A DNA stretch of 26,552 bases from JAQVUB01 sp033809415 (GTDB lineage Bacteria > Verrucomicrobiota > Lentisphaeria > Oligosphaerales > Oligosphaeraceae), in NCBI GenBank assembly GCA_033809415.1, contig JAPXLT010000026.1, positions 1 through 26,552 of the forward strand, written 5' to 3'. The position numbers were made by a program, and so were the translations under genes. The notes under the pieces were generated by a model, which was given only the letters and a program-made list of their open reading frames with translations, searched no databases and was not told the origin of the DNA. This document shows positions 15,825 through 23,049 of the stretch, piece after piece; the stretch's first letter is position 1; the number at the start of each line of letters is the position of its first letter.

Positions 15825-16577
15825 TCAGATAATCAAGCCGCCATTGACCGCGAGAACCTGCCCGTGTATATACGTGCTGTCAGGACCGGCTAAAAAGCTG
15901 ACTGCGCCGGCTACCTCGACGGCTTCCCCGATCCGGTTGAGGGGGATCAGCGGTAAAATGCGCTCGAGGGGCAGGTTTTCAGTCATAACGGTGCTGATCA
16001 CACCAGGGGCGACGGCATTGACTAGGATGCCCTTGCGTCCGACTTCGCGTGCCAATGCTTTAACAGCGCCAATCAGGGCAGCCTTCGAGGCGGAATAATT
16101 GACCTGACCGGCCTGCCCCGATTGCCCTGATGCAGAACTGACCACAATGATGCGCCCGCGTTTCCTTGCCAGCAACCCGAAAACAAACGGCTGCACCGTA
16201 TTATAGAAGCCATCGAGATTAGTTTTGATGACTGCCTGCCACTCTTCGGGGGTCATAAAAGCGAAGAGGTTGTCCCGGGCAATGCCTGCATTATAGACAA
16301 TGACCTCAGGAAGATTTTTGCCTTCGAGATACGGAAGGAGAGCCTGCTTGCTGCCTTCCCGATCACAAACATCGAGAGGCAGCAGGGTGAAGTCCCGTCC
16401 GTGCTGGCGCACGAGCCGTTCCGTTTCCAAGGCATCATCGGTTCCAGCCTGCCGACTGCTTGCAATGATATTGAAGCCATCGCGTGCCAGTCTGGCGGCG
16501 ATAGCCCGTCCAATTCCCTTGCAGCCACCGATAATCAGGGCTGAACCTGTTGCGCCGTTTCCTTGTTGCATATTCAT
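15825..16577 (-). CDS. FabG-type 3-oxoacyl-ACP reductase
   Basis: A 250-aa short-chain dehydrogenase/reductase. The cofactor motif is GGCKGIG (residues 17-23), NAG is at 96-98, and the catalytic set is Asn120, Ser148, Tyr161 and Lys165 (YSASK), with spacing matching E. coli FabG. PGVISTVMT and the C-terminal VNGGLII are family-typical. It would reduce the beta-keto group on ACP-bound chains using NADPH. It starts three bases after the lipoprotein stop codon, so it is co-transcribed. In aryl polyene and ladderane-type clusters a dedicated FabG-like reductase is standard, which fits. The usual partner dehydratase is not seen in the window. Confidence 0.9.
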   Translation of the reverse strand: MNMQQGNGATGSALIIGGCKGIGRAIAARLARDGFNIIASSRQAGTDDALETERLVRQHGRDFTLLPLDVCDREGSKQALLPYLEGKNLPEVIVYNAGIARDNLFAFMTPEEWQAVIKTNLDGFYNTVQPFVFGLLARKRGRIIVVSSASGQSGQAGQVNYSASKAALIGAVKALAREVGRKGILVNAVAPGVISTVMTENLPLERILPLIPLNRIGEAVEVAGAVSFLAGPDSTYIHGQVLAVNGGLII

Positions 16578-16580
16578 TTC

Positions 16581-17156
16581 TTATTGGGCTGGCGGCGTCG
16601 AGACAGCATTCAAATAAAGCGGATGCTTGTTAGCGTTAACCATGCGGTTGCGGGTTTCTCCAAAATATGGCAGGAAAGACGCCACTAGCCCTGGGAACCA
16701 GTAATTGCTTATTTCGGAGGCACGCCCAGAGCAAGAGCTAGTGATAGTCCAGATAGGCTTGCCTTTTTCAGATGCCGTAAGCATATAGCTGACGGTTTTT
16801 CTTTCCCGGTACGGATTCTGCGAGACGACATTCATATGGCTGTCGGCCAGCTGGACGGCAATTACCAGGTCACTCTTGGCCTTTTCCTTGAAGCCGAGAT
16901 AATTCAAGGCATTGACGGTATAAAACTTGATTTCATTCTGATAAACTTCCGGTACTTTGCTGAGATCGAGGGCATATTCTTTCTTTTCCGAGTGCTTGAT
17001 GAAATTCATTTTAAGCGAACAGACTCCGACCCGGTTGCCCTGTGGAGGGGTCATGGATATTGGAGTCAAAGTCACCGGCGCAATGTTGCGTGCGCAACCG
17101 CACAGAAAGCCCATGGTACAGACAATCGCGAGAACAGAAAGGAAGTGCTTTTGCAT
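16581..17156 (-). CDS. Predicted lipoprotein of the acyl-chain cluster
   Basis: A 191-aa protein. The frame extends 17 codons further upstream, but GGAG seven bases before this ATG and the signal sequence (MQKHFLSVLAIVCTMGFLCG) set the start. The lipobox is LCGC with Cys21 as the lipidated residue, so it should sit in a membrane, probably the outer one as no Asp follows Cys21. The mature part has YQNEIKFYTVNALNYLGF and a LVIAVQL strand, loosely reminiscent of DUF4136-type periplasmic lipoproteins; I cannot name the family. Aryl polyene clusters also carry a small lipoprotein (DUF3261), but similarity is not evident. A role in moving or anchoring the lipid product is inferred from position only. 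Confidence 0.78.
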   Translation of the reverse strand: MQKHFLSVLAIVCTMGFLCGCARNIAPVTLTPISMTPPQGNRVGVCSLKMNFIKHSEKKEYALDLSKVPEVYQNEIKFYTVNALNYLGFKEKAKSDLVIAVQLADSHMNVVSQNPYRERKTVSYMLTASEKGKPIWTITSSCSGRASEISNYWFPGLVASFLPYFGETRNRMVNANKHPLYLNAVSTPPAQ

Positions 17157-17210
17157 GTTGAAACTCCGTGTTTGGTGTGAAAGGACGATTAGATACCCCC
17201 GAAACATTTA

Positions 17211-17240
17211 TTACTAAACATTCGCTTTGGAATTTTGCAA
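17211..17240 (-). promoter_or_regulatory. Weak candidate promoter for the lipoprotein gene
   Basis: On the minus strand TTGCAA (17240-17235) is followed after 18 bases by TAGTAA (17216-17211) in AT-rich DNA, 55 bases upstream of the lipoprotein start. The boxes are poor matches, but the 184-base gap before this gene is one of the few in the cluster large enough for an internal promoter. Confidence 0.3.
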
Positions 17241-17277
17241 ATTATCCCCGGGAAAAACAAACGGCAATGGGAATTCT

Positions 17278-17315
17278 TTTTTTAACCACGAAAAGCACGA
17301 AAAGACACGAAAAAA
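17278..17315. repeat. ACGAAAA module between half-ketosynthase and lipoprotein genes
   Basis: A run of T is followed by AACCACGAAAAGCACGAAAA and GACACGAAAAAATC. Same module as at 5566, 14040, 19246 and 24313. It lies inside the biosynthetic cluster, 26 bases beyond the stop codon of the half-size ketosynthase gene. Confidence 0.85.
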
Positions 17316-17340
17316 TCATGGGAAGCATTTCTGATGTCTG

Positions 17341-18063
17341 TCAGATTGGCTTTGCCGGGGCGATGGTGATTGGGGACTGGTCGCAGGGGTCTGCCAGTTG
17401 CCGGATTGTTTCCGGGGTCAGTCCCAGGGTGCAGGTGTCCGGGTGTTGTGCTGTGCCGGCGTTCCTGTCCAGGTGCAGTATCCGTTCTTCTGGTTTTTCC
17501 TGTGGCAGGGTTAGCAGCATTGCGCAGACGATCTCTTCCGGTTCATTAGTAAAGCGTTCCGGTGCCAGTTCAGGGGCGGCGGCGGTCAACATTCCGCGTT
17601 CTTCGATGCCGATCAACAGCACCTGCGGGCACATTTTCGCGTGCAGCAAGGTATGGACAAGCTGCAATGCCTCGAACAAGGGCGAGTCGAAACCGGTTAC
17701 GGCATACGCCGGGCCGGTGATTTTCAGGATACTGCTCAGATAGGCAGCGGCGGCATTGTGCACAGAATGGGAAAACCGTACCGGCAGAATCATATCTTCG
17801 GGATAATCGAGGATGTCATCCAAGGTTGCGAAAACCGTTTTATGCGGTCCAAATGCACTGACGGTAACCAAACCAGTATCGCAGGGGAAAGAGTTCGGGA
17901 AAGGCGCACCCCCGCTGCCCAGCACGGCTGCTGCTGCCAAGGCGGTATATCGGTCCGCTCGACGCAACGAATAAGCGGTCCGGACAGCTTTGATATCCTC
18001 ATCGTTCAGCGGAATGGTCAACTTGCAGAAGATACGAGCATTTCGAAGGCAGAGTGTATTCAT
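17341..18063 (-). CDS. Half-size ketosynthase-fold protein, chain-length-factor-like
   Basis: A 240-aa protein. AGGAGG, which also encodes the final Arg-Arg of the preceding ketosynthase, sits 8 bases before this ATG (18063); an ATG two codons earlier is only 2 bases from it, so 18063 is preferred. The sequence matches the N-terminal half of a ketosynthase: RRADRYTALAAAAVLG, then VRFSHSVHNAAAAYLSSI, then ITGPAYAVTGFDSPLFEAL, where an active enzyme would carry the nucleophilic Cys; here there is none. This is the pattern of PF13723-type chain length factors such as ApeC of aryl polyene clusters, also about 240 aa, which pairs with a full ketosynthase. It is translationally coupled to the ketosynthase upstream, consistent with a heterodimer. 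Confidence 0.85.
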   Translation of the reverse strand: MNTLCLRNARIFCKLTIPLNDEDIKAVRTAYSLRRADRYTALAAAAVLGSGGAPFPNSFPCDTGLVTVSAFGPHKTVFATLDDILDYPEDMILPVRFSHSVHNAAAAYLSSILKITGPAYAVTGFDSPLFEALQLVHTLLHAKMCPQVLLIGIEERGMLTAAAPELAPERFTNEPEEIVCAMLLTLPQEKPEERILHLDRNAGTAQHPDTCTLGLTPETIRQLADPCDQSPITIAPAKPI

Positions 18064-18065
18064 TT

Positions 18066-19244
18066 TCATAGCCTCCTGATTACCAAAGCAGTATTGGAAC
18101 CGCCAAAGGCCAATGAGGTGGACAGAGCGTATTCGGCGGCATTGACTGCAATGGGGCTATCGAGCGGTGCCAGCGGCATATCAGATGCCAGGCTTTCAAA
18201 TCGCGTACTGGCCGGAACAGATTTCCGTTCGAGCATCAGCATGCAGATAATGCATTCGATTGCTCCTGCTGCTCCGAGGGTATGCCCAGTCAAGGCTTTG
18301 GTGGAAATGAAACGCGCAGAATCCTGAAATACTCGATGGAAGACGATTGATTCGACACGATCATTGACACTTGTGCCGGTGCCGTGGGCATTGATAAAGG
18401 CGATATCAGCCGGGCTGATGCCGTCTGCACTTTGCAAGCTGGCTCGGATGGCACGCTCGAGGCCCTTTCCTTCGGGGTCAGGCTGGGTGATATGGAAAGC
18501 ATCGCTGCTGTTGCCGTAGCCGGCAATGGCAAAGGCAGGTGCTGACGGAGCCGTCTTCCGGGCAGACAAGATGACGATGCCGGCGCCTTCACCTAGGTTC
18601 AGCCCTGCCCGATTAGCATCAAATGGACGGCAGGGTTCCGGCGAGCAGACTCCAAGGGCATTGAATCCATCCAGGGGCACCTTGTTGATTTCATCCGTGC
18701 CGCCGCAGATGACCAGATCGCAAAGTCCCTGCTGGACCCACAGCATCGCAATACCGATGGCATCCGCTCCGGAAGAACAGGCGTTGGACACGGTCAAGGC
18801 TGGGCCATTCAGGGCGAATTCCCGGCGAATCCATTCAGCCGGGTTGCCGGTGATATAGTCGCGGAATGGTGCTGCCGGGGGTGTATTGCCGCTGCGCAAA
18901 GTACTGTAGAAAGGGATATTGTTCAGTTGGCAGGCTACGGTGGTGCCAATGCATACGCCGACACGCTGGCGGGCAAGGTCCCGCGCATTCAGCCTCGCAT
19001 CAGCCAGCGCTTCCTGCAAAGCGCAGCGTAGCATCTGCATGCTGAATCCGCCGGGAATACTCGAGTCGGGTTCCATGTCCGGTATTTCGAAGACCGGCAG
19101 TTTCAGAGCCGTCTCCACCTTTCTGGGGAGCACCGGCAACCTCGGATGCCGGGCGTACAGCGCGGCTGCGGTACTAGGAATATCCGGCCCGAGGGCGGAT
19201 ATCATGCCTTTGCCGCTAACATATACAGTGTTTTGAGAATTCAT
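18066..19244 (-). CDS. Beta-ketoacyl-ACP synthase (KS-II/FabF-like), second copy
   Basis: A 392-aa protein. The frame is open 20 codons further, but that extension is a translation of the ACGAAAA repeat; the family sequence starts at this ATG (VYVSGKGMISALG). The active-site triad is complete: Cys156 (SNACSSGADAIG), His287 (NAHGTGTSVND) and His321 (ALTGHTLGAAGAIE). LNLGEGAG and AFGGSNTALVI are also typical. It condenses malonyl-ACP with an acyl-ACP to extend a chain. It overlaps the half-size ketosynthase by a few bases and follows the ACP gene after 77 bases of repeat DNA. No ribosome site is evident because the repeat abuts the start codon. It resembles aryl polyene type ketosynthases more than primary FabF, by context. 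Confidence 0.9.
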   Translation of the reverse strand: MNSQNTVYVSGKGMISALGPDIPSTAAALYARHPRLPVLPRKVETALKLPVFEIPDMEPDSSIPGGFSMQMLRCALQEALADARLNARDLARQRVGVCIGTTVACQLNNIPFYSTLRSGNTPPAAPFRDYITGNPAEWIRREFALNGPALTVSNACSSGADAIGIAMLWVQQGLCDLVICGGTDEINKVPLDGFNALGVCSPEPCRPFDANRAGLNLGEGAGIVILSARKTAPSAPAFAIAGYGNSSDAFHITQPDPEGKGLERAIRASLQSADGISPADIAFINAHGTGTSVNDRVESIVFHRVFQDSARFISTKALTGHTLGAAGAIECIICMLMLERKSVPASTRFESLASDMPLAPLDSPIAVNAAEYALSTSLAFGGSNTALVIRRL

Positions 19245-19245
19245 A

Positions 19246-19310
19246 ATTTTAACAACGAAAAGACACGAAAAGACACGAAAAATTTCCGTGCTTTCCGTGG
19301 ACAAAAAATA
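19246..19310. repeat. ACGAAAA module directly at the ketosynthase start
   Basis: TTTTAACAACGAAAAGACAC, GAAAAGACACGAAAAA and a TTTCCGTGCTTTCCGTGG tail. The repeat begins one base upstream of the ketosynthase start codon (19244 on the minus strand) and fills the gap to the ACP stop. Its minus-strand translation creates a false N-terminal extension in an uncritical gene call. Confidence 0.85.
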
Positions 19311-19321
19311 GGTTATGGACG

Positions 19322-19603
19322 TTAGTTCGCGCCGTGATTCTTCGGGTAGTTCTGCACGAAGTCGCTGAGGGTGGCGAAAGTCGTAAAGATTTCGCGTTTC
19401 TGATCGACGGCATTCTGCGGAATGCCGTATTCGCGTTTCAGAGCGATGACAATTTCCACTGCATCGAGCGAATCGAGGCCGAGGCCGGTTCCGAACAGCG
19501 CTTCATCGTCCTTGATATCCTCCGGTTGTTTGTCTTCCAGTTGCAGCCAGCTGATCAGCTTCTGCTTGAATTCCTGTCTGAATTTAACGGTTGCTTCATC
19601 CAT
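19322..19603 (-). CDS. Acyl carrier protein
   Basis: A 93-aa protein with the phosphopantetheine site LGLDSLDAVEI, Ser45. AGGAG seven bases upstream supports the start, which overlaps the acyltransferase stop by eight bases. The acidic helix II after Ser45 (AVEIVIALKREYG) is typical. A cluster-borne ACP next to ketosynthases suggests a dedicated carrier separate from the housekeeping one, as in aryl polyene and ladderane-type clusters. Its N-terminal helix is basic and somewhat longer than in E. coli AcpP, which is common for specialised carriers. It needs a phosphopantetheinyl transferase, not seen here. Confidence 0.92.
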   Translation of the reverse strand: MDEATVKFRQEFKQKLISWLQLEDKQPEDIKDDEALFGTGLGLDSLDAVEIVIALKREYGIPQNAVDQKREIFTTFATLSDFVQNYPKNHGAN

Positions 19604-20519
19604 TGTCTATCTCCTGAATCGGGTGATTTGTCGAAGAGGTATCATAATGAAAAATCTGATATGGAAAAGAAACGGCAATTTTTTCCAGTTCCAAAGCATA
19701 TTGTTTGACAAACGGCTCGAAGTCGCTGGCTGTTGGTTTGACGGGCAGGTCATAGTCGATGTTTATCGGTTCGGCGAAATAGAAGTCTATGCTTCTGGCC
19801 AATCCGCGCATCAGGGTGAAAATCGGTATAATGGCACATTGGCAGCGGGCTGCCAGAAGCCACGGCGACAGCGGAATCATAATCGAGCGTTCGAGCAACT
19901 GCATTTCGACGGCGCTTTCGGTCTCTCCTGCCTGGCGGTCGCCCATGATGCAGACGATCTCGCCGCGTTCGATTGCAGCGATGCACTCGAGGAGTCCGCC
20001 AAATGGGCTGCTGTTATCCACGATCTTGAAATGCTTTCCGGAGAACATCCTGGCGACACTGGTGTTAGTATTCATCTGTATGAGCAGATTCACCGGGCGC
20101 TGGTAGATTTCCAGATAAGTCAGGGCGGCCTGCCAGCAGCCAACATGGCTGATCAGCAGGATCAAGCCGCGTTCTTTTGCCAGCAGGAGTTCCCGCAGGC
20201 GTTCAGGATGTTCTTCCCGGATCGGCACCTGATGCCCAGTGCGCAGCCAATGGGCCAGGATCATGACTTGTCCCTGGCAAACGATCAGCCGGTAAAAATG
20301 CCACCATGCCTGCATCCTGCTGCTGTTAGGGAAACGGCTTTCCAGGTACGGTCTGGCGGCTCGGCGTGCGGTACGGTCGAAGACGGCGTAAAAGAAGGCG
20401 ATTACCCAGACAAAGCTGCAAGTGCAAGTCCGCCCGAGGATTTTCAGCATTACCTGGAAGAAGAAAATCCCCAGGGTATTTCCTCGATTGTCACTAAGAT
20501 TTTTCCGTTCAGCGGGCAT
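19596..20519 (-). CDS. LpxL/HtrB-like lysophospholipid acyltransferase
   Basis: A 307-aa protein. GAGGAAA seven bases before this ATG sets the start; the frame continues 15 codons further upstream inside the glycosyltransferase gene. A hydrophobic N-terminal segment (about 18-47) is followed by the acyltransferase core: LISHVGCWQAAL (His125), then CIMGDRQAG and an IIPIFTLMR block. In LpxL-type enzymes the motif is H-x4-D/E; here the fifth position is Gln130. The family moves acyl chains from ACP to lipid A precursors or glycolipids at the inner membrane. Placed between a GT2 and an ACP, it likely attaches the cluster's chain to a membrane lipid or sugar. The overlaps with both neighbours indicate one transcript. 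Confidence 0.85.
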   Translation of the reverse strand: MPAERKNLSDNRGNTLGIFFFQVMLKILGRTCTCSFVWVIAFFYAVFDRTARRAARPYLESRFPNSSRMQAWWHFYRLIVCQGQVMILAHWLRTGHQVPIREEHPERLRELLLAKERGLILLISHVGCWQAALTYLEIYQRPVNLLIQMNTNTSVARMFSGKHFKIVDNSSPFGGLLECIAAIERGEIVCIMGDRQAGETESAVEMQLLERSIMIPLSPWLLAARCQCAIIPIFTLMRGLARSIDFYFAEPINIDYDLPVKPTASDFEPFVKQYALELEKIAVSFPYQIFHYDTSSTNHPIQEIDNG

Positions 20520-21696
20520 TTGCAGTTTCCTCGTTGGCCTTTTGCAAGCGTTTGGCCACAGCATATACTATAAAACCGACTGCAATTGCCGCAACAGGCG
20601 CGATGATCAAGCTGCCCAGAAGCCATTCCCAAAAGCGCAGATGGAGTTCGTAGACGACCGTCTGCATGCTGAGTTCGCGCAGAAATTCGCCATGTCGCAA
20701 GTAGTATCCCAGCTCGATGCAAAGGAATGGGGTCAAAGGTGGCATAAACAGGTTCTGGATAGACAGAGCCATGACTTTGTTCAGGCGCAAACGGCAGCTG
20801 ACATACAGGATTACCAGCATGTGGCAGGAAATCAGTGGCAATATGGCCAAAAAGGTACTCACGCCAGCGGAGATGCCAAGCAGCGGCGGAGTGGCATTTT
20901 CCCGCAACAGAAAAAGAAAAAATTGCTTGGGTTCCCGCCATAGTGAGGGGATGGTGCTTTTTTCGGGCGTGGTATCCACGATACGCCGGTGGGGCAGAAA
21001 GAGCAGCCTGCGAGTCACCAGTGACGCATGCAGCAAAGACAGGCGCAGATTGTCCAGAAAGGGACGAAAATGGGAAATCCGTTTCTCCGGCGGTTCATAG
21101 ATGACCCGGATGGGGATTTCCTTGAGCCGCACGCCGCCCCAGAGGCATCGCACTAAAACCTCGATTTCGAAATTATAGCGTGTGCAATGCAATTCGAGGC
21201 GGTTCACGGCTTGCACCGGATAGGCTCTGAAACCGCTTTGGGTATCACTGCAATCGTGGCCGGTCTCGAGCTTGACCCAGAAATTGGAGAATTTGCGTCC
21301 GAAGCGGCTTGAGCCCGGAACATTCGGTGCATTGAAATCGCGTGCGCCGATCAGCAACAGGTCCCCTGCCTGCCCGTCTCTGGTTAGCACTTTCAGGAAA
21401 GCCGGCAGGTCCTGCGGCAAATGCTGCCCGTCGGCATCGATCGTGATCATATAATCGGTTTGGAGTTCGGCGAGATAAGCCAATGCAGTTTTCAGCGCTG
21501 CGCCCTTGCCTTGGTTTGTACTGTGCCGGAGCAGTTCGACGCCCAGTGCCCGCACGGAAGCGGCAAAATCCTCCGGTAGGTCCGAGCTGCCGTCATCGAC
21601 GATGATGACCCGGGAAAGGTATTCTCGGCAGCCTGCGGCCACCGTCAGCACTGTACGGGCATTGTTATAAAGCGGAATGACACAAGCAATATCCAT
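20509..21696 (-). CDS. GT2 glycosyltransferase fused to DUF2062 membrane domain
   Basis: A 395-aa protein with two domains. Residues 1-225 are a GT-A family 2 glycosyltransferase: VIPLYNNA, IIVDDGSSD (Asp34-Asp35), NQGKGAALKTAL, IDADGQH with the metal-binding Asp87-x-Asp89, and DTQSGFRAY, closest in style to polyprenol-phosphate mannosyl/glucosyltransferases. From about 258 a DUF2062 domain follows with hydrophobic helices (PPLLGISAGVSTFLAILPL; LLGSLIIAPVAAIAVGFIVY). It would transfer a sugar to a lipid carrier or to the cluster's lipid product at the inner membrane. It starts five bases after the radical SAM stop and overlaps the acyltransferase start by 11 bases. GT2 next to an acyltransferase is also usual in aryl polyene clusters. 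Confidence 0.88.
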   Translation of the reverse strand: MDIACVIPLYNNARTVLTVAAGCREYLSRVIIVDDGSSDLPEDFAASVRALGVELLRHSTNQGKGAALKTALAYLAELQTDYMITIDADGQHLPQDLPAFLKVLTRDGQAGDLLLIGARDFNAPNVPGSSRFGRKFSNFWVKLETGHDCSDTQSGFRAYPVQAVNRLELHCTRYNFEIEVLVRCLWGGVRLKEIPIRVIYEPPEKRISHFRPFLDNLRLSLLHASLVTRRLLFLPHRRIVDTTPEKSTIPSLWREPKQFFLFLLRENATPPLLGISAGVSTFLAILPLISCHMLVILYVSCRLRLNKVMALSIQNLFMPPLTPFLCIELGYYLRHGEFLRELSMQTVVYELHLRFWEWLLGSLIIAPVAAIAVGFIVYAVAKRLQKANEETANAR

Positions 21697-21701
21697 CTGC
21701 C

Positions 21702-23048
21702 TTATTTTCTCCTGCGTGCCTGTGCCAGCCCCATCGCTTTGAGCTTGGCATACCCGTATTTATGCAGCATTCGGAAATCGTCGCTTCGGCTGGCGGGGGG
21801 ATAGACACAGTGCGGACAGTCGCGGAATCCATCCAGCAGCATCTGATGCAGTCTTTCCGGCTCGATGCCGGGAGTATAATAATACAGCGGTGTCGTATCG
21901 TCCCAGTCCGGTGCGATAACGCCCTGCTGCCTGGCGGTCTGGATCAGCGGTGCGCCGCTGAGCAGTCTGATACCGGAAAAGATGATCGAGTAAACCGGTG
22001 CCAGGTTGCGCATATTGCTGATTCCTTCCTGCACCGTTTCCCAGGTCTCTCCCGGGCCGCCGAACATTGCGTTGGCATTCACACTAATATTCCGTTCCAG
22101 CAATTGCTTGCAGCATTTTTTGACCTGCTCGAAAGTGAAGCTCTTGCCCAGTCCTTTCAGGGTTTGATCGGTGCTCCCATCTACGCCCAGGTCGGCGCAG
22201 ATCAATCCGGAGGCGGCCATCAGATCGATATCTTCGGCACTCAAGGCATGCGGCGTTATGAAGCCCGTCCAGGGCATGACCAGATCACGTTCGACCATCC
22301 CCCGCAGGATTTTTTCATAATGGCGGGTAGGATCATTGAAGATCGAGTCGGTGAAATAGAGCATGGCGTCGGGGTAATTTTCTTTCACGAAAGCGATATC
22401 ATGCAGCACCTCGTCTATCGGGCGCAAGCGCAGCGTGTGTCCTTCCAGGCTGGGATAGGTGCAATATACGCATTGGAACGGGCAGCCGCGTTTAGTCTGA
22501 ATGGGAATATTATGCGTCTCGCAGTTGTAGTATTCCGCAATGGTGCGGGAATAACTCGCACCGGAAATTTTCGTGACTTCCCTACGAATGATGCTGCCGT
22601 GCGGCGGCGGATTGCCGGCAGTCAGCGCGGAAACCAGCTCGAGGATGGCGTCTTCGCCTTCGCCAGCGACTCCATAATCCGCGCCGGTATGCTTCATTAC
22701 GGCCACGGGATTCATCGAAAATCCGGAGCCGCCAAGAATAATCGGGCCGGAGAAAACCTTTTTCCAGTTTTCGATGACCGAGCAGACCTCCTGGAAGTAG
22801 GCATTGTTGGCACTCTGGCTGTCGGCCACATCGAGATTGCGGATGCTGATGCAGAGCAGTTCCGGCTGGAACTCGAGACAGAGTTTTTCCGCCTCGGCGG
22901 GGTATTTATCTACTCCGTAAACCATTGGGTCGAACTGCCGCACCGTATGTCCGGCAGCGCGGAGCACCCCGGCAATAACGCTCATGCCGAGAGGATACAC
23001 CGGCAGGGGTTCAATGCAGAAATTAGCGGCAGAAATGACAATCCGCAT
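21702..23048 (-). CDS. B12-binding-type radical SAM protein, second of a pair
   Basis: A 448-aa protein with an N-terminal cobalamin-binding-like domain (PLGMSVIAGVLRAAGHTV, LCISIRNLD, IILGGSGFSMNP, VAGEGEDAI) and a radical SAM core with the 4Fe-4S ligands Cys189, Cys193 and Cys196 (KRGCPFQCVYC). It lacks the DxHxxG histidine motif, as is common in class B methyltransferases and relatives. Reactions known for this class include methylation and ring-forming rearrangements on unreactive carbons. From memory a related family is labelled lipid biosynthesis B12-binding/radical SAM in ladderane-type clusters; that match needs testing. The start codon lies one base after the stop of the first radical SAM gene, so the two are translationally coupled. 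Confidence 0.85.
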   Translation of the reverse strand: MRIVISAANFCIEPLPVYPLGMSVIAGVLRAAGHTVRQFDPMVYGVDKYPAEAEKLCLEFQPELLCISIRNLDVADSQSANNAYFQEVCSVIENWKKVFSGPIILGGSGFSMNPVAVMKHTGADYGVAGEGEDAILELVSALTAGNPPPHGSIIRREVTKISGASYSRTIAEYYNCETHNIPIQTKRGCPFQCVYCTYPSLEGHTLRLRPIDEVLHDIAFVKENYPDAMLYFTDSIFNDPTRHYEKILRGMVERDLVMPWTGFITPHALSAEDIDLMAASGLICADLGVDGSTDQTLKGLGKSFTFEQVKKCCKQLLERNISVNANAMFGGPGETWETVQEGISNMRNLAPVYSIIFSGIRLLSGAPLIQTARQQGVIAPDWDDTTPLYYYTPGIEPERLHQMLLDGFRDCPHCVYPPASRSDDFRMLHKYGYAKLKAMGLAQARRRK

Positions 23049-23049
23049 T

